From contig NZ_LMUH01000022.1 of assembly GCF_009766105.1 (NCBI RefSeq), forward strand, positions 3,725-67,724: a stretch of 64,000 bases of DNA, written 5' to 3'. Below, one piece after another: positions 35,557 to 43,943 of this stretch. The position numbers were made by a program, and so were the translations under genes. How positions within the stretch are numbered: the first letter of the stretch is position 1; the number at the start of each line of letters is the position of its first letter. The stretch comes from Granulicella sp. S156 (lineage in GTDB: Bacteria > Acidobacteriota > Terriglobia > Terriglobales > Acidobacteriaceae). Below the pieces are notes generated by a model that was not told the DNA's origin, did no database searches, and worked only from the letters and a program-made list of their open reading frames with translations.

Positions 35557-38500
35557 TTAGAATTCAAGCCGCATGGAGACCTGGCCGTTGCGGGCAGCAA
35601 TACCCGATGTGATCGTTCCAAAGCTGGCGCTTGAGAGGTTCAGGTTCATCGAACCCTCATTTAGATTGGTATGGTTCAACACATTCGTGAAGCTGCCCTC
35701 CGCACGAAGCCTAAAGCGCTGACCAAGTGCAAATGTCTTCGCCAGACCAGTATTCAGATTGATGAGTCCCGGCCCTTCGATGCTGCCCATCTGCGTGTTG
35801 CCGAAGCGGCCGATCGGCAGCGGCGGTCCATACGGGGAGACAGGCGTTGTTGTCACAACTCCATTCACGACCTGATAACCCGCTCCCGTGGCGCACGGTT
35901 CACCCGGCTTCCATTCGGGCCAGCCCGGGCACGTGAAGGCAGCCGGATTCACCCAGCTGTTGCGGTTCTGATGCGCAGGCCTCCAACTCACGCCGGGTAC
36001 GCTGTCCGGATGCTGTGAGATGTGACCCGGGTCCCAGCCAGCGGCCGTCGAGGTCAGTCCGGAACCAGTGCCGGCGGGGTCTCCCTGTCCGGCGCTGAAG
36101 ACCGGTGTGAGGTAATCGCCAGTCTGCCAGGTAAAGATGTTGCTCAAACGCCAGCCACCCACGATGGCATCCAACAGCCGCGGCATGTTGCTGCCAAAGC
36201 TCTTCCCGCGTCCCACGGGCAGATCATAGACAGCCGTAGTGTTCCACAGTAGCCGGCGTGTGCCGGCCACATTACCGAAGTCCGCTTCACGATCCAGCAC
36301 TGAGGTGGCAACGCCGCCGCCACGCTCACCGGCAAAACCGCTCGCATCCGGTCCCTGGTTATCCGCCAGCGCCTTTGCCCAGGTAAAGATGGAATCGATA
36401 TGTAGCCCATGCTGAAAGCGGTGTGTCGCCTCAAGCTGCATCGATTCATAGCTCTCGTTAGCGCCAGTGTCGAAGTTGAAGATGCGACCCCAGTTCGGGA
36501 AGCGCCGTGCACTGGCAGGCTGATCATAGGCCGACACGGTATTCGAGAAAGGGAGTGTGTTCAGATCCGGCTCCCACTCCAGATGCCGAGTGAGGGAGCC
36601 AATGTAGGAAGCCCGCACCCCATAGCCTGCCCCGAAGTCGTGATCTACGCTCAGCGTGAACTGGTGAGTGTAGGGCTCCTGAAAGTTTATGTCGTTGGCT
36701 TCGTCGAACTCATCCTGACCGTAGCAGGTGGTGCAGCCGCCGTTGCCCTGCCCGCCATAGATCTGCGGCCATTGGTATGTTGGCTGATGCGTCGCGGGGT
36801 TCGTGCTGTTGACGTACTGAAGCGAGTCGCCCTGAATCGTGGCGGTCATGGCGTGGAAAGTTTGACCAAGGATCGACACGTTATACATGCCGTAGCCGCC
36901 GCGCAGCACCCATTTGCTGTCATCAGTGAGCCGATAGGCAAAGCCAAAGCGAGGCAGAAAGCGTTGGTGGGCCTTCCTCAGGCCCAACGGCAGGCCCGCC
37001 GCGCTGTTTGTCACTACGGGCATGCAGGGCGCGCCGTTCGCAATCGTGCCGTTAGTGGTGGTCACGCCATCCGGATCACACGCATTGGCGCTGGCCAGGA
37101 ACGGCTGCGACAGGATTCCGGATGCTCCGTCCGGATAGATAATGCGTCCGGACAACGGCACACTAGGATCGAAGTTGCCGATGTAGCCTCCTTTGTCATA
37201 GAAGGGTGGGTGATACTCCCACCGTATTCCGTAGGTCAGGGTGAGCCGTGGTGTGGCCTTCCACTCATCCTGCGCATAGGCGTGGTACTGCTTCGCAACA
37301 CCATCGATGTTCTGGTTCACGATGTCATAAAAGGTGTTATCGGGAATGCCAACCAGAAAGTCCGCAAAATCGACTCCTGTAAAGTCGCCGATGCCGTTGC
37401 CCTGGTTCGAGAAGTCAAAGTTGCCGTACTGCTCGCCGGTGCTGAACCCTGTCGAGCCTACATCCTTGTAGAAGCGAAAATCCACACCAAATTTGATGTT
37501 GTGCTGTCGATGGGACCAGGTCAGGTTGTCGGTAAAGATGGTTGTGTCCAGTGTGGAGGGATACTCCAGCCGTCCTGGAGAAAACCCCGAGATGGTTGTG
37601 AAACCACCGACGTAAGGGACTCCATTGAAGAAGGAAAGATCCTGCAGGCCTTGCAGCCCAAGGCCTTCCGTAAAGGCCTGGCCATTGAAGGAGTTGTTCG
37701 TATTGGAGCTCAGCTGCGTGAAGCCATAGCGGAACTCATTGATCAGGTTGGGTGTGATCGTCCAGTTCAAACTGGTCACAATCTGCTTCTGGTTCTGCTT
37801 GGTGGTTGAGCCGGGAAAGCCAAGTGGCTCCGGATCGTTCGATGGCGTATTGATATACGTGTAGCGACCCCACAGAAGAACCTTCTGGTTCGAGCCAAAG
37901 TATTGATCGCCGCGCAGGTCCACTTGATCCTGCTTTGTGGATTCGTCCTTGTTCACGTAGTAGTTTGCTGTCTGGCCGCTCACAAAGGACGTCGTTGGCA
38001 CAGAGATACCATTGGCGGTTGCCGCATGGTTTGGATCGGGATAGAACTGCAGGAACTGCTTGGCAATCGAGCTTAGGTTTCCACTAGGAATCGCATTACC
38101 CCAGCTCGAACCGTTGTAAGGATTCGTGAGGCCGCTAAAGCCTACGGATGGGTTCGTGTAGTTCGTAAAGTCACCCTGTTTCATCGCTGCTGTGGGCACG
38201 GTGTACTGCTCGGAAGCATATTGCGGAAAGCGATAGCCTTCATAGTCCCCGAAAAAGAACGTCTTGTTATGGCCGTTATAGAGATGCGGAATCACGACCG
38301 GGCCGCTGGCCTTGGCGCCAAATGTATTTCCTACGACGTGCGGCTTGGTTGCGGAACCGAAGTTGATTGCATTCAAGCCGGAGTCCTGGTGATACCACCA
38401 CGCGGCTCCGTGATACGTGTTTGTTCCGCCCTTGCTGGTGATAGTCACCTGTGCGGGATCGCCGAATTCGGCATTATTCATAATGCCGTCGGCTCGCATC

Positions 38501-39180
38501 TCCGCAACGTCGTCTGCCGAGGGCGTCGCAGTCAGAGGTGAGCTGCTGCTGGCGATGTTCTGAATGCTGATGCCGTCCACGGTAACTTCTGTCTGGTTCG
38601 GCAAAGAGCCCTGCAGCGAGAACTCTCCCTGCTGCGTCTGCACACCGGGCATGGAACCAATCGCGTTGACAACAGAAGTTCCGCTGGTACTTGCCCGAAA
38701 GTTCGTCGGCAGATCCAGCAGGTCGTCTGACGTATAGACTGCGCTGATCTTTGGAGATTCCGTTTCAATGGCGCTGGCATTGTCACTGGAGACCGTCACT
38801 GTTTGCTGGTCACTGCCTACGGCCAGGGATACGTTGATACGAAGCTGCTGCCGGGCGGCCAGCTCCACACCCGAGGTAGCCCACTTCTCAAAGCCCGGCT
38901 CCACTACCTGCACCGCATAGTGCGAGGCCTTCACGTCCAGAAACTGGAAGTCGCCTGCACTATTCGACGTCGCGGTGCGCACGGTGCCTTCATCGATATT
39001 GGTGAGTGTGACTTGAGCACCGGGCACAACTGCACCGCTAGAATCCTTCACGGAGCCGAGAATGGCTCCCTGAATGGATTGTGCCAGGACTGGTATGACC
39101 GCAAGCAGAAGGACAAGCAGTAGGCTGGCCTTTGGGATGATCCCTTTGCATCGTCTCAATATATATAGGTGGCTGAGCAT
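35557..39180 (-). CDS. Oar-type TonB-dependent receptor
   Basis: Outer-membrane receptor, 1207 residues. A signal peptide (ASLLLVLLLAVIPVLAQ) leads into the carboxypeptidase-regulatory-like domain (GAILGSVKDSSGAVVPGAQVTLTN...), the plug (DLLDLPTNFRASTSGTSVV, EVTVDGISIQN, VTITSKGGTNTYHG) and a barrel ending GQVSMRLEF. ATG 39180 is chosen, with AGAGGA upstream; the open frame to 39315 precedes the signal. It is followed by phosphoesterase and phospholipase genes and preceded, 150 bp away on the same strand, by a phosphonate-degradation operon. A role in taking up phospholipid-derived or organophosphorus compounds is therefore inferred from neighbours only, since the sequence itself does not show ligand type. 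Confidence 0.92.
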   Translation of the reverse strand: MLSHLYILRRCKGIIPKASLLLVLLLAVIPVLAQSIQGAILGSVKDSSGAVVPGAQVTLTNIDEGTVRTATSNSAGDFQFLDVKASHYAVQVVEPGFEKWATSGVELAARQQLRINVSLAVGSDQQTVTVSSDNASAIETESPKISAVYTSDDLLDLPTNFRASTSGTSVVNAIGSMPGVQTQQGEFSLQGSLPNQTEVTVDGISIQNIASSSSPLTATPSADDVAEMRADGIMNNAEFGDPAQVTITSKGGTNTYHGAAWWYHQDSGLNAINFGSATKPHVVGNTFGAKASGPVVIPHLYNGHNKTFFFGDYEGYRFPQYASEQYTVPTAAMKQGDFTNYTNPSVGFSGLTNPYNGSSWGNAIPSGNLSSIAKQFLQFYPDPNHAATANGISVPTTSFVSGQTANYYVNKDESTKQDQVDLRGDQYFGSNQKVLLWGRYTYINTPSNDPEPLGFPGSTTKQNQKQIVTSLNWTITPNLINEFRYGFTQLSSNTNNSFNGQAFTEGLGLQGLQDLSFFNGVPYVGGFTTISGFSPGRLEYPSTLDTTIFTDNLTWSHRQHNIKFGVDFRFYKDVGSTGFSTGEQYGNFDFSNQGNGIGDFTGVDFADFLVGIPDNTFYDIVNQNIDGVAKQYHAYAQDEWKATPRLTLTYGIRWEYHPPFYDKGGYIGNFDPSVPLSGRIIYPDGASGILSQPFLASANACDPDGVTTTNGTIANGAPCMPVVTNSAAGLPLGLRKAHQRFLPRFGFAYRLTDDSKWVLRGGYGMYNVSILGQTFHAMTATIQGDSLQYVNSTNPATHQPTYQWPQIYGGQGNGGCTTCYGQDEFDEANDINFQEPYTHQFTLSVDHDFGAGYGVRASYIGSLTRHLEWEPDLNTLPFSNTVSAYDQPASARRFPNWGRIFNFDTGANESYESMQLEATHRFQHGLHIDSIFTWAKALADNQGPDASGFAGERGGGVATSVLDREADFGNVAGTRRLLWNTTAVYDLPVGRGKSFGSNMPRLLDAIVGGWRLSNIFTWQTGDYLTPVFSAGQGDPAGTGSGLTSTAAGWDPGHISQHPDSVPGVSWRPAHQNRNSWVNPAAFTCPGWPEWKPGEPCATGAGYQVVNGVVTTTPVSPYGPPLPIGRFGNTQMGSIEGPGLINLNTGLAKTFALGQRFRLRAEGSFTNVLNHTNLNEGSMNLNLSSASFGTITSGIAARNGQVSMRLEF

Positions 39181-39330
39181 AGATCCTCTCTCATGTTTTC
39201 CGTGGTATTCGTTCGTTTGGAGTTGGGACTTGCTGATCGGATAGCCGGTTACTTCGAAAATGCTGCTTGTACAGGACGCCCGATCCAGACTTGTGGAGGG
39301 TTCAATTTGAGGCAATCTGAATCTGAGTGG

Positions 39331-40680
39331 TCATGCTGACTCCCCGAGTTGTGCGGTAAGGCAGAGCACACGCCGGCGTTGCTGCCATAGAGCAAGTCCC
39401 GCCACAGCGCTCGACGAAATTGCAACACCAGCCAGCACGAGGAACATGGTTTGCCACCCATACGTGACAGCAATGTGCGCCATGCCGTTGCCAGATAAAA
39501 CACCTGCGAGGTAACCGACACCATCAATGAGACCGGAGGCTGTAGCACTGCCTTCCTTCCCCCCAAAGTCGAGAGACATCGCGCCAGCAAGATAGGAGTA
39601 TGGTCCGATCAGCAGAAAGGCCACAGCTGAAACGAGGACAAGCGGCAGCAATCGGGGAGCGTGCATGGGCACGTGTGCGAGGCCTACAAGTGCCAGGACA
39701 CACAGAGAGAGTCCTGCGAAGAGAATGCGGCTACGACCTTCGGTACCGAGAGAATCGCTGAGAAAGCCTGCGAGCAAGACCGAGAAGCCTCCGAAGAGTG
39801 GGAAGAGAGCGCTCCCGCTAGCGGCCTGCGCATTCGTCATGCCGACGACCTGCGTAAAGTACGTGGGCATCCAGAGGTTGAAGGTTTCACGCAGGAGCGT
39901 AGTCCCGAGCGAAAGGATGCAGACAAGCCAGAATGCGGAGGAACTCAGGAGTGTACGAAAGATTGCGGCTGTGTCCGGCTGGTTGCGATTCTCCTTTGTG
40001 CCGGTGAAGAGATTGAGAGGGCTTTCTTCCGGGAGGGGCAGGTTATATGCAGCCGGAGACTCGCGCAGGAAGATGAGATTGCACACCAGGAGTAAAGCCA
40101 GCAAGCTGGCGCCTGCGATAAAGAGTCCCCGCCAGCCCATGCCGTGCGCCAGCAACAGCGACATCACTCCGCGCGAGATCGCATCTCCAAAGAGATAACT
40201 CAGACTAAGAATCGCCATCACACTGCCATAGGTGGAATAAGAGAACCAGCGCGAGGTGATTTTGACGAGCCCCGCCCAACCCAGCGACTGGACAAAGCGG
40301 TTACCGATCCAGGCCAGAGTGAAGATCGGGAACCCTCCTCCGATCATGAAGAGCAGGGTGAAGAGGATTGCGCCTATCATGCCGCCGAGGAAATTCCTGC
40401 GGCCACCGAATTTATCGGCGATAGCACCGGAAGGAAACTTGCCGATGGCGTAAGCAAGCACGCCAAGCGATGCGATCGAGCCCAGTCGTATCTCTGCCAC
40501 GTGTGCGTCCACACCATGCTTCACCTGTTCGGCAAGGATCAGAGGCAACGCCACGGAGTAATCTGAGCGGCAGAAATAGTATCCCGAGTAACCCAAAGCC
40601 AGCAGGGAGATTGTGAGAACGTGCCGGCCTGTGATGCGTTGACTGACAGTTTTGCGGCTATCCACATTGTTCGCGATCAC
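39331..40680 (-). CDS. MFS transporter of the organophosphate:phosphate antiporter type
   Basis: Inner-membrane transporter, 449 residues, about 12 helices, of the GlpT/UhpT/UhpC type. The family pattern GYSGYYFCRSDYSVALPLI is near the N-terminus; the loop motif GAIADKFGGRRNFLGG and DSLGTEGRSRILFAGL-type repeat loop are present. Its GTG start (40680) overlaps the stop of the phosphonatase gene as GTGA, with GAGGAG upstream, so translation is coupled. Operon position after an FAD oxidase and a phosphonoacetaldehyde hydrolase suggests import of 2-aminoethylphosphonate-like phosphonates or export in exchange for phosphate. No ABC phosphonate transporter is present in the window, so this protein may replace it. 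Confidence 0.85.
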   Translation of the reverse strand: MIANNVDSRKTVSQRITGRHVLTISLLALGYSGYYFCRSDYSVALPLILAEQVKHGVDAHVAEIRLGSIASLGVLAYAIGKFPSGAIADKFGGRRNFLGGMIGAILFTLLFMIGGGFPIFTLAWIGNRFVQSLGWAGLVKITSRWFSYSTYGSVMAILSLSYLFGDAISRGVMSLLLAHGMGWRGLFIAGASLLALLLVCNLIFLRESPAAYNLPLPEESPLNLFTGTKENRNQPDTAAIFRTLLSSSAFWLVCILSLGTTLLRETFNLWMPTYFTQVVGMTNAQAASGSALFPLFGGFSVLLAGFLSDSLGTEGRSRILFAGLSLCVLALVGLAHVPMHAPRLLPLVLVSAVAFLLIGPYSYLAGAMSLDFGGKEGSATASGLIDGVGYLAGVLSGNGMAHIAVTYGWQTMFLVLAGVAISSSAVAGLALWQQRRRVLCLTAQLGESA

Positions 40681-41495
40681 GGCCGCTCTCCTCGCGTGAT
40701 GCGGTACTCAATCTCTTCAAGGACTGGAAGCGCATCCGCGACAGACTCAATCACGTAATGAGCAGCGTGCTCCCGCATGGAAGCTTTTGCGCGAACAAGT
40801 GCGGAGTTCTTATCTACAGCCGGAAGTTCCTTCCAGTCTTGCGCGGAGAGCCCGATCATGTTCCCAGTGCGAAATACACCAATCGTCCACATACCGGCGT
40901 TGTGGCCTTCTTCGATATCGCTGATCGTGTCGCCGATTTTGACGCATGCCGAAAGCGGAGAAACCTCGAGATTGACGGCAAGCTGATAGCACATGAACGG
41001 GTGTGGTCTGCCAGCACCTACATCTTCCGGACAAAGCGAAAGATCCGTACGGTACTCCTGCTTTCGTGCCGCGGCCTCGAGAGTTTCCAGCATGGCGCGG
41101 GTATAGCCAGTGGTGCCACCGATGCGGATACCTCGGGAGCGGAGGGTATCGACAACGGGAACCACACCGTCGATAACCTGTGCGTAGTCCAGAAGGCAGG
41201 ACATCTGCAGGGGGATGAACTCCTGGTAGAGCTCATCTATGTCGGATTCCACCGCAGCTCGCTGATAGCGGCGTTGCCACTCCGCTTGCACCTCTGGCTC
41301 TGCCAGCAGATTGCGGATGTGGTCGCGTTTTGCCATCCCCATATCGCGGCGGGCTACATCGTCCGCCAGGGAAATATCTCGATTAGCAAAGACCCGCTGC
41401 AGCGTGCGGACCGGAGCCAGGCTGCCATGATCCACCGTGGTACCGGCCCAATCGAAGATCACAGCAGCAATTGCATTACGCCGCTTGCTAGACAT
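40677..41495 (-). CDS. phnX: phosphonoacetaldehyde hydrolase-like phosphonatase
   Basis: HAD-superfamily C-P bond hydrolase; phosphonoacetaldehyde is split into acetaldehyde and phosphate. The 272-residue product has the nucleophile Asp15 in AVIFDWAGTTVD, where ordinary HAD enzymes have DxD, and Lys56 in MGMAKRDHIRNLL, the position of the Schiff-base lysine of PhnX. Further motifs are GGTTGYTRAML and KIGDTISDIEEGHNAGMWTIGV. ATG 41495 has GGGAG about nine bases upstream; the ATG at 41504 abuts that sequence. The start overlaps the oxidase gene by 8 bp and the stop overlaps the transporter start by 4 bp, so the three genes form one operon. It belongs to the PhnX-like clade that typically neighbours FAD oxidases rather than the PhnW transaminase. 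Confidence 0.88.
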   Translation of the reverse strand: MSSKRRNAIAAVIFDWAGTTVDHGSLAPVRTLQRVFANRDISLADDVARRDMGMAKRDHIRNLLAEPEVQAEWQRRYQRAAVESDIDELYQEFIPLQMSCLLDYAQVIDGVVPVVDTLRSRGIRIGGTTGYTRAMLETLEAAARKQEYRTDLSLCPEDVGAGRPHPFMCYQLAVNLEVSPLSACVKIGDTISDIEEGHNAGMWTIGVFRTGNMIGLSAQDWKELPAVDKNSALVRAKASMREHAAHYVIESVADALPVLEEIEYRITRGERP

Positions 41496-42648
41496 GAGCC
41501 GCATCTCCCGCGAGAACGCCGAGTTCAACCATGGATTGTTCAGCCATTCCGAAGGACAGAGTCATCCCAGAGCCGCCGGGTGAGGCAACGATGCGTACGC
41601 CCTGTTGCGGGTGCATGACAACGGTGGGCTTGTCAGGATGCTTGGCGTAGACGCCGAACCAGCGCTCAGCGATGGAGAGGTCCGGCGCACGTAGAAACTG
41701 GTGGGTATAGCGGAGAATCAGGCGATCGATCTCCTCTTTGTTGAAGATGTCGATGGTCAGCCCATTTTCGTGAGAGTCACCTAAAGTGAGCGCTCCATCT
41801 GCTGTTTGCGAGACGAGTGCGTGGATGCCCCATTGGTCGTACTCCGGGGTCTCCTCGGCGATACGCTTGCGCAGCGCATCGAGTGAACTGCAAACGTTGA
41901 AGGCCGGATAGAAACGCAACGTAAGACCGGCAGCCAGGGACGGCCCCAACTCCCATCCAGCTGGCTGTGGAGCAGTGCGTAACATCTGCAGCTTGCAACG
42001 GGTAAGCCCACTGGCCGCGAAGTGGCCGGGGAAAAGTGTCTCGAAGTCCTCTCCGCTGCATACGATAATGTTCTCCGCACTCCAGCGATCGGATCCTGCC
42101 TCGAGATGCGGAGCCGTGATCGAGCGCACCGGAGTGCTGAAGTGAAAGCGGACGCCGTATTGCTCTTCGAGGAATGCGGGCAGCGCGGCAAGCACTTGCC
42201 GTGGGTCGACAGTGAACTCGGTGTCGCTCCACAGTGCCCCGAGCAACCCCTCCGGCTGAATAGCATGGCTGCGGGCGAGTGTGGCCTCGCGATCGAGCCA
42301 GCCGCAGTCGTAGCCAAGCCCCGGAGCCCGTTCCACGAACTCCTTTACGACCTCTACTTCGTCCGGGCGATACAACACATGCAGCGAACCGTGCGGGCGA
42401 TAAGACAGCTTGGCCGCCTGCAGCATTTCGAGCCAGAGCGAGCGGCTGCGAAGGGCCATCTGGTGCATGGCCCCGTTAGGCTGCCCGATTGGCCAGATCA
42501 TTCCGAAGTTGCGCACCGATGCTCCCATGGCACGTGGATTGCGCTCAAACACAACAACGGACTTTCCTGCGCGTGCGGCAACGTACGCATGGGCTAGGCC
42601 GAGGATTCCGGCTCCTACGATGGCTACATCTGCGGTGCGGTGTGACAT
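41488..42648 (-). CDS. FAD-dependent amine oxidase of phosphonate operons (PbfC/PbfD type)
   Basis: DAO-superfamily flavoenzyme, 386 residues. It opens with the dinucleotide motif VAIVGAGILGLAHAYVAARAGKSVVVFER (residues 8-36), and its C-terminus has the second FAD-contact region with GVRIVASPGGSGMTLSFG. It heads an operon with a phosphonatase and an organophosphate-type transporter, and no PhnW transaminase is present. In such operons the recurrent FAD enzymes oxidise 2-aminoethylphosphonate or its N-methyl derivatives to phosphonoacetaldehyde, the phosphonatase substrate. That reaction is inferred from context. ATG 42648 has GGGAG seven bases upstream. The 254-bp region before the divergent regulator gene holds an array of GTTC/GAAC half-sites. 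Confidence 0.85.
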   Translation of the reverse strand: MSHRTADVAIVGAGILGLAHAYVAARAGKSVVVFERNPRAMGASVRNFGMIWPIGQPNGAMHQMALRSRSLWLEMLQAAKLSYRPHGSLHVLYRPDEVEVVKEFVERAPGLGYDCGWLDREATLARSHAIQPEGLLGALWSDTEFTVDPRQVLAALPAFLEEQYGVRFHFSTPVRSITAPHLEAGSDRWSAENIIVCSGEDFETLFPGHFAASGLTRCKLQMLRTAPQPAGWELGPSLAAGLTLRFYPAFNVCSSLDALRKRIAEETPEYDQWGIHALVSQTADGALTLGDSHENGLTIDIFNKEEIDRLILRYTHQFLRAPDLSIAERWFGVYAKHPDKPTVVMHPQQGVRIVASPGGSGMTLSFGMAEQSMVELGVLAGDAAHV

Positions 42649-42746
42649 GACAAATCTCCCTTTCGCTATTCAGAACACTGGCCTGCAATGACCGGCGTCA
42701 TGGTGCAGTGGCTTCACAGTAGGGTGGTTTCTTGGCAGGTCGCCAC

Positions 42747-42766
42747 GTTCCGAACAGTTCAGGAAC
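42747..42766. promoter_or_regulatory. array of GTTC/GAAC half-sites in the divergent phosphonate promoter region
   Basis: Four half-sites alternate as GTTC-C-GAAC-A-GTTC-AG-GAAC, forming nested dyads. The site is about 100 bp upstream of the FAD oxidase and 140 bp upstream of the regulator. It is a candidate operator for that regulator. No second copy was seen elsewhere in the window. Confidence 0.3.
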
Positions 42767-42902
42767 AACGCCTCGATTGAAAAGAATGGACTTAGTCGCG
42801 CACCGCGCAATCGTTTCATTTGTCAGTAACAATCGCTGCTTACGATCAGCACTACTGAACTATGCTGGGCTTGCACCCTGAACAGTTAGAAGAGGAAGCG
42901 GT

Positions 42903-43943
42903 TTGATATCGAACGCAACACTCCTCGGCTCAGAAACGAAGGGACTAGGTACCTGCTTCACGCCAGAGATGCGTCTGGCGATCGAGTCGGAGCTTGAGGC
43001 AATCTGCAATGATTCACAGTTCGGGTCGAGCCCCCGAAACTGTGAGTTTCTGCGTTACGTTGTTATCGGGACACTGGAGGGGCGAGCCTCAGAAATTAAA
43101 GAGCGAACAATAGGCGCCGAACTGTTCGGGCGACCTATCACGTATGACACAGGCTCTGATGCGGTGGTTCGGGTACGGGCCAATGAAGTACGCAAGCGGC
43201 TCGCGTGCTATTACGAAGAGCACCCCTCCCAGTCCGGGTGGCGAATCCAAATGCCACTACGCAGCTATGTGCCCAAGTTTCTGCCCGAGCTGCCGTTCGA
43301 CAATCCAGTACTAGCCCTTGCTCCGCGTGAACCTGTAGCAACTCCTGCTGTCCCACGAGTTGTGGTGACGCTCTCTCAAATGATGATGCCAACCTTAGTT
43401 GCGCTCTTTCTCTGTGTAGCTACATTCAGGTGGCAAATCTTCACCGGCACTCCCTATCTCGATTTCTGGGATTCGCTGATGGCCGGACATTCGGCTGTCG
43501 CACTGATATTGGATGCGGACCCCGCGGATCCACATGCGGTTACTACAGAGGACTTGGAAACGGTGCGTCCCCTCCTACAAGCAACGGATGCCTTACACGT
43601 CCAGTCACAGGTGCGCACCTCAGCAGATCAGAAACAGGATGGGGCTACGATTGTCCCAATTCACATCACGCACCAGCTACTTTCAGGTAGCTCTACATCC
43701 CCGGAAGAGCCGGAAGAAGCCTATCTCTCCGTCGTCCCAGGAAGCCAGCCAGAGTTGTGGATCGCAGGTACATCCAGAGCAGCGATCGAGTTGGCAATAC
43801 ACTCGTTGAGCAGTACGGATACCTTTCCTCAAGCGCTGGAGATGGCACTGAGACGCAAAACGCCCACGCGCATCCGCATTGTGGAAGGTCAAAAACTTAC
43901 AGTGCAGAGTGCAGCATCTGGCGGCGAACCATGGCCGCACTAG
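42903..43943 (+). CDS. membrane-anchored one-component regulator-like protein (copy 3 of 3)
   Basis: 346 residues from TTG 42903, supported by AGAGGAAGC at ideal spacing. The N-terminal module repeats the family pattern: NCEFLRYVVIGTLEG..EIKERTIGAELFGRPITYDT, DAVVRVRANEVRKRLACYYEE and MPLRSYVPKF. One hydrophobic helix (MMMPTLVALFLCVATFRW) is followed by a shorter presumed external domain than in the other copies, ending in a tail that does not match them. It overlaps the downstream transporter gene by 13 bp and is divergent from the oxidase-phosphonatase operon, so it probably senses a phosphonate-related signal or partners the transporter. The short sensor resembles UhpC-type sensing arrangements only in neighbourhood; that comparison is speculative. 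Confidence 0.72.
   Translation: MISNATLLGSETKGLGTCFTPEMRLAIESELEAICNDSQFGSSPRNCEFLRYVVIGTLEGRASEIKERTIGAELFGRPITYDTGSDAVVRVRANEVRKRLACYYEEHPSQSGWRIQMPLRSYVPKFLPELPFDNPVLALAPREPVATPAVPRVVVTLSQMMMPTLVALFLCVATFRWQIFTGTPYLDFWDSLMAGHSAVALILDADPADPHAVTTEDLETVRPLLQATDALHVQSQVRTSADQKQDGATIVPIHITHQLLSGSSTSPEEPEEAYLSVVPGSQPELWIAGTSRAAIELAIHSLSSTDTFPQALEMALRRKTPTRIRIVEGQKLTVQSAASGGEPWPH

Noticed and set aside
36409..37809. 466-codon plus-strand open frame
   Set aside because: It lies wholly antisense to the TonB receptor barrel, has no ribosome-binding site or recognisable domain, and is a shadow of GC-rich coding bias.
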